From positions 21,936,501 through 22,000,500 of the forward strand of contig NC_092580.1 in assembly GCF_037975245.1 (NCBI RefSeq): DNA of 64,000 nt, in the 5' to 3' direction. The notes beneath the pieces are model-generated. The model was not told the origin of the DNA. It was given only the letters and a program-made list of their open reading frames with translations, and searched no databases. This document shows positions 61,601 through 64,000 of the stretch, piece after piece. This DNA is from Apostichopus japonicus (Eukaryota > Echinodermata > Holothuroidea > Aspidochirotida > Stichopodidae). Position 1 is the first letter of the stretch. The number at the start of each line of letters is the position of its first letter. The translations under genes and the position numbers were made by a program.

Positions 61601-63646
61601 TGCAACTCTTCAAAACAATCGTACTATCAGTATGAACCTAACCTTGTAACCTTTTATCCTAAAGACCCATGATTTTCATGCTTCCCATACTGTCAGTACC
61701 AGTATTGTCAAAGGTTACATCAACATAAACAATGGGGGAAGTGACAGAATAGGGCGCCAATGCTTTGAGTCCCAACATAGCTATAAAATACTTCTACACG
61801 TCTATAAGTAATATACATCATAATAGTCTGTGTATAAGCTTATTTCATTATTGGCTAAGGCATCTTTTATCGGGAGTAACCTGGCCTTTTAATTACATGT
61901 TTATTTTTTAACGTATCATTTCCATTGTGAAACTGTTTGCCATATTCCAATATAAGATTACCTGTGACGGTCATTCGCCCTGACTCAAATTCAAAGGGTC
62001 CAGATCTCAGAATAATCTCCTGCATAACAATACCAGCGGCGTACATATCCCCAGACTTGGTGGGGGACGATACCTCACCCCTAAGATACTCAGGGGGCCG
62101 CCAGAGGAGCTCTAAAAACGGAAACAAAAGCAAACAAGAAGATAACAATGAATATGAAACATATTTTTGATTTACGCCGCTTAATTTTGATTGGATTACT
62201 GGTGTTCCGATGGGAGAAATGATCACAGGAATAAGAAATTCCTTTAATTTTTATAAACGGTTCTATCCATGAGGCTTCCTGGTACAATTAGACTGTATGA
62301 TATATTCATATCTTGTTCATTATCTTTCTCAGATCAAGCTTATAGCCTGTCTGTGTACGTCATGTTTCTAACAAAAGCTCTCAAATTCCACCGTTTTTTT
62401 GTGCAAGGTTGATTTGTGATACTAACTGTTCAAATATGTTTCGCTATTTCGATCTTCCTCTTCCCCGTCTCGAAGCTTGAAGAGGCCATAATCTGTCAAT
62501 TTTAGGACAAAACGGCTGTCTATGACGCAATTTGATGACGTCAGCCTACCGTGCATGCCGATTGTACTACCATGTAGAAAGTTTAATCCCTGAAAAGGAA
62601 AGATGCATTCAGAAGAAATGAAATAATAATAATAAATAAGTTCTTAATATATCACCAAATTCCAAAAGGCCTCTAGGCGCTTTACAAAACCTAAAACAAA
62701 ATAGAAACAAAAAGACAGAGAAATCAAAGGAATAAAAACTCTAGAAAACACATAAACGAAAATTAAACAGTATATGTAAAATAAGAACACAAAAATCTTA
62801 AAACACGAGAAGACTATAAAACAGACCAAAACCTTTAAAGAAAAAAATGAGTTAGGGACCGCCTATATATACACTTAATGGTACCAATATAAATGTAAGG
62901 AATCTACTGAGGCAAAACCTGTGCACAGAAAAAACAATGCATTTCATGACTACAGCAAAATTATTGGCACCCGTTTTTACTTGCAACATTTCCTACAAAA
63001 AGAAAGTGAAAAAAACTCACATAGATAGAACAGTTTTCCAACATCCCTAAGAACACCTTTCATAATTATGTTGGGTTGTGGTTCATCAGAACACCTTTCA
63101 TCATTATTGTGGCTTGTAGTTCATCAGAACTTCCGAAGGTTTCAGACAGTTGTAAACAATTGCACGAATTTGAGTAAATTACACACGAAAACAGAATTTC
63201 TCAAGACAGGTTTGACAAAGATGTAACCTTTTATGAGATACATATCGTTTGATCTTTACGTCGAAAGGTCGTCATGTATCGAACGTTACCTGCGATGACT
63301 TTCAGTGACGTCACACTTTCTTAGGCGGGTAATTGAAAATATTGTATGCAAGAAGACGATCATTCACCCTAGCAACTGCAATTTGATATGTTGATCATGT
63401 GTACGTCTGCGCATAACTATACATCTGCCATAGGTGATGGTGATAACCATGTTAACCAATGGTTGTGAACTGTCACCCGTTGCAATGACTTCCTTATTGT
63501 ACACAGACAGATAGTATGCCGATCTACAAGTCTTCATATCTACATATCGATCTACAAGTCTAAGAAGTTCTTACCCAGAAGATATCCGTCATTAGGGAGT
63601 ATTTAAACGCCCATTCGATCTTCAGAGAATCGTTCTCAAGAATATC
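46819..63646 (-). CDS. Receptor guanylate cyclase rGC-B, 3' part (11 exons), 5' end beyond window
   Basis: Exons in transcript order: 63646-63575, 62589-62427, 62111-61962, 61364-61193, 60688-60548, 59358-59235, 58834-58766, 58596-58422, 53257-53159, 51925-51834, 46932-46819; 1371 nt, 456 aa plus stop, all phases consistent. They match exons 12-22 of rGC-A in phase and, except one, in length. The pseudokinase part has [20 protein letters not shown] and LTDYGL (DYG in place of DFG). The cyclase part has [33 protein letters not shown] and [20 protein letters not shown], so both metal Asps, the guanine-recognising Glu and Cys, and the transition-state Asn and Arg are present. The tail ([23 protein letters not shown]) differs from rGC-A. 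An active cGMP-producing receptor is expected; the ligand domain is outside the window. Confidence 0.93.
48141..48435. repeat. 21-bp degenerate tandem repeat in the last intron of rGC-B
   Basis: Units of TACAGGATTTTCGGAACTAAA repeat about 13 times with growing divergence. Two related units reappear at about 51026-51060, beyond the retrotransposon and part of the 44-bp array, so the original array may once have been larger. Confidence 0.8.
48540..48960. repeat. Outlying block of the ~44-bp rGC-B intron repeat
   Basis: Units of the form GATGTAAGCCACATGTATTC followed by ATAAATA, the same family as the large array at 53390-58310, run up to the retrotransposon and resume briefly at 50965-51010 after it. 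The retrotransposon therefore lies within this block. Confidence 0.75.
48970..50960 (+). pseudogene. Non-LTR retrotransposon (Jockey/CR1-like) reverse transcriptase, broken
   Basis: Fragments in order on the plus strand: [29 protein letters not shown] and [10 protein letters not shown] (before about 49400), then in another frame [40 protein letters not shown] and CGVPQ (49427-49771), then LFADD with IND-type context (49855-50105), [12 protein letters not shown] and a C-terminal KYLRKYI ending near 50709. These are the finger, palm and thumb blocks of a LINE RT. Frameshifts, stops and an ATT microsatellite at about 49790-49850 break it. No endonuclease was seen, so the element is 5' truncated. 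The 3' end is AAACAAATAAACAAATAG. It lies antisense in an intron of rGC-B. Confidence 0.88.
52102..52174 (+). tRNA. tRNA-like sequence (tRNA pseudogene or SINE head)
   Basis: The 73 nt fold as a cloverleaf: acceptor GCGTCCA with TGGAGGC (one mismatch), an A box TAGCCTAGTGG, an anticodon stem TCCGC/GCGGG with loop ATATAAA, and a T arm CCGGG-TTCGAAT-CCCGG. A T6 run follows within 10 bp. The loop would give anticodon ATA, which is not expected for a nuclear tRNA-Tyr, and the backbone is closer to a Glu/Asp type. A tRNA-derived SINE head is therefore more likely than a working tRNA gene. Confidence 0.55.
52218..52408. repeat. TA-rich microsatellite
   Basis: Interrupted (TA)n with GTATA, GGTATA and CATATA variants runs between the tRNA-like sequence and the palindrome; a second TA tract lies at about 52553-52616, on the other side of the palindrome. 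Confidence 0.9.
52408..52496. repeat. Perfect 89-bp palindrome (44-bp arms, 1-nt centre)
   Basis: The sequence is symmetric about position 52452: every base at 52452-k pairs with 52452+k for k up to 44. The inner arm reads AGTGGAACACTAGTAGTTG and its complement. TA tracts flank it. The arms are identical, so it is recent or under gene conversion. It lies between exons 20 and 21 of rGC-B. Confidence 0.93.
53390..58310. repeat. Giant degenerate minisatellite, ~43-44-bp unit, in one rGC-B intron
   Basis: A unit of the form GTTAGTGTTGTAGGCCACAG followed by ATATTCATAGATACATCT and TAT is repeated for about 4.9 kb, by my estimate around 100 copies, filling the intron between exon 20 (53257-53159) and exon 19 (58596-58422). 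A GTAGGCCAC subfamily dominates 53390-54270 and a GTAAGCCAC subfamily the rest. At 56540-56940 a block repeats with a 220-bp period (five units). Short open frames within it are artefacts. A nonrepeat island lies at about 57540-57830. Confidence 0.9.
59530..60290 (+). pseudogene. Penelope-like retroelement, 3' part with GIY-YIG endonuclease, broken
   Basis: [20 protein letters not shown] (from about 59585) is a GIY-YIG-type start in which GVKYVGET stands for the motif. It continues with [11 protein letters not shown] and [10 protein letters not shown], then a stop near 59766. After a frame change the typical end follows: [20 protein letters not shown] to EGHD and a stop near 59869. This order is that of the C-terminal endonuclease of Penelope-like elements. 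A pyrimidine-rich tail and a hammerhead-like core (60197-60225) follow. No reverse transcriptase part is present. It lies antisense in intron 16 of rGC-B (between exons 17 and 16). Confidence 0.8.
60197..60225 (+). ncRNA. Hammerhead-ribozyme-like core, degenerate
   Basis: TTTGAAGA, then the hairpin GATCC-TGCTA-GGATC, then GAAAC, follow the order of the hammerhead core CUGANGA, stem II, GAAA. Position C3 is T. I could not find a convincing stem III and cleavage triplet in the following bases. Hammerhead motifs are known from Penelope-like elements, which fits the neighbour. Confidence 0.3.
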
Positions 63647-64000
63647 CTGAGAAAAAGAAATATATTTTCCAGTCAGGTAGACATCATGGGGCATATATAA
63701 TCATGGTGACCCAGTCATTATAGTTATACGCAAATCACATTAATTAAAAGTCAAATTTGTCGAAAATTATAAACAGATTGGTTTTTCTTCTTAAACCTTT
63801 GCCTCGGAAGGAAACAAAAACAAAGAGTTGAATCCAAAAAAAATATGTGACCATTTTGAGTCTCTCAATGTATTCTGTTTTAAAGGTACATAAAGCACAT
63901 AGCTCGTGTTTAGCAATGGAGTGAGGTAGGAAAGGCATTAGTTTCAGCGGCCAATAAATAGTTCAGTGTGTGGTAAAGTATCATAACCTGATTATGAAAG

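Overview
This window is metazoan nuclear DNA. It has intron-rich genes with GT-AG junctions, AT-rich introns, many microsatellites and decayed transposons. The gene families (a CYP2-clan P450, an MFSD4-like transporter and natriuretic-peptide-receptor-like membrane guanylate cyclases) and the retroelements (tRNA-SINE, non-LTR RT, Penelope-like GIY-YIG) fit an invertebrate deuterostome, possibly an echinoderm. That placement is inference.

Layout. (1) 1-8093: no coding exon seen, probably intron 1 or flank of the MFSD4-like gene; it holds a foldback element, a TTAA-flanked MITE and a SINE. (2) 8094-8449 (-): first coding exon of an MFSD4-like transporter. (3) 12787-17520 (+): a complete six-exon cytochrome P450 of 489 aa, with a decayed second copy of exon 1 in intron 1. 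(4) 19922-40656 (-): a complete receptor guanylate cyclase, here rGC-A, reconstructed as 22 exons, 3141 nt and 1046 aa with every intron phase consistent. (5) 46819-63646 (-): the last 11 exons (456 aa) of a second receptor guanylate cyclase, rGC-B, whose 5' part lies beyond the window. A and B stand head to tail, and each of the 11 comparable exons has the same phase; all have the same length except one (169 versus 172 nt). This is a tandem gene duplication.

How the genes work. rGC-A has a signal peptide, an extracellular ANF-receptor-type ligand domain, one membrane helix, a pseudokinase-like domain, a coiled linker and a class III cyclase domain. rGC-B keeps all recognisable catalytic residues. 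rGC-A has Ser where the family has the transition-state Arg, so it may have lost or altered cyclase activity.

The most unusual structure is in the introns. Next to exon 2 and exon 5 of rGC-A lie arrays of decayed tandem copies of the exon-intron junction itself: an acceptor plus the exon start in one case, the exon end plus a donor in the other. A SINE has landed inside the first array. The introns of rGC-B hold a very large degenerate array of about 43-44 bp units (about 4.9 kb in one intron), with a local 220-bp higher-order period. Other repeats include two hAT-like elements with perfect 8-bp target duplications, three copies of a TTAA-flanked MITE, a non-LTR retrotransposon whose RT is split by a microsatellite, a Penelope-like fragment with a hammerhead-like core, and an 89-bp perfect palindrome.
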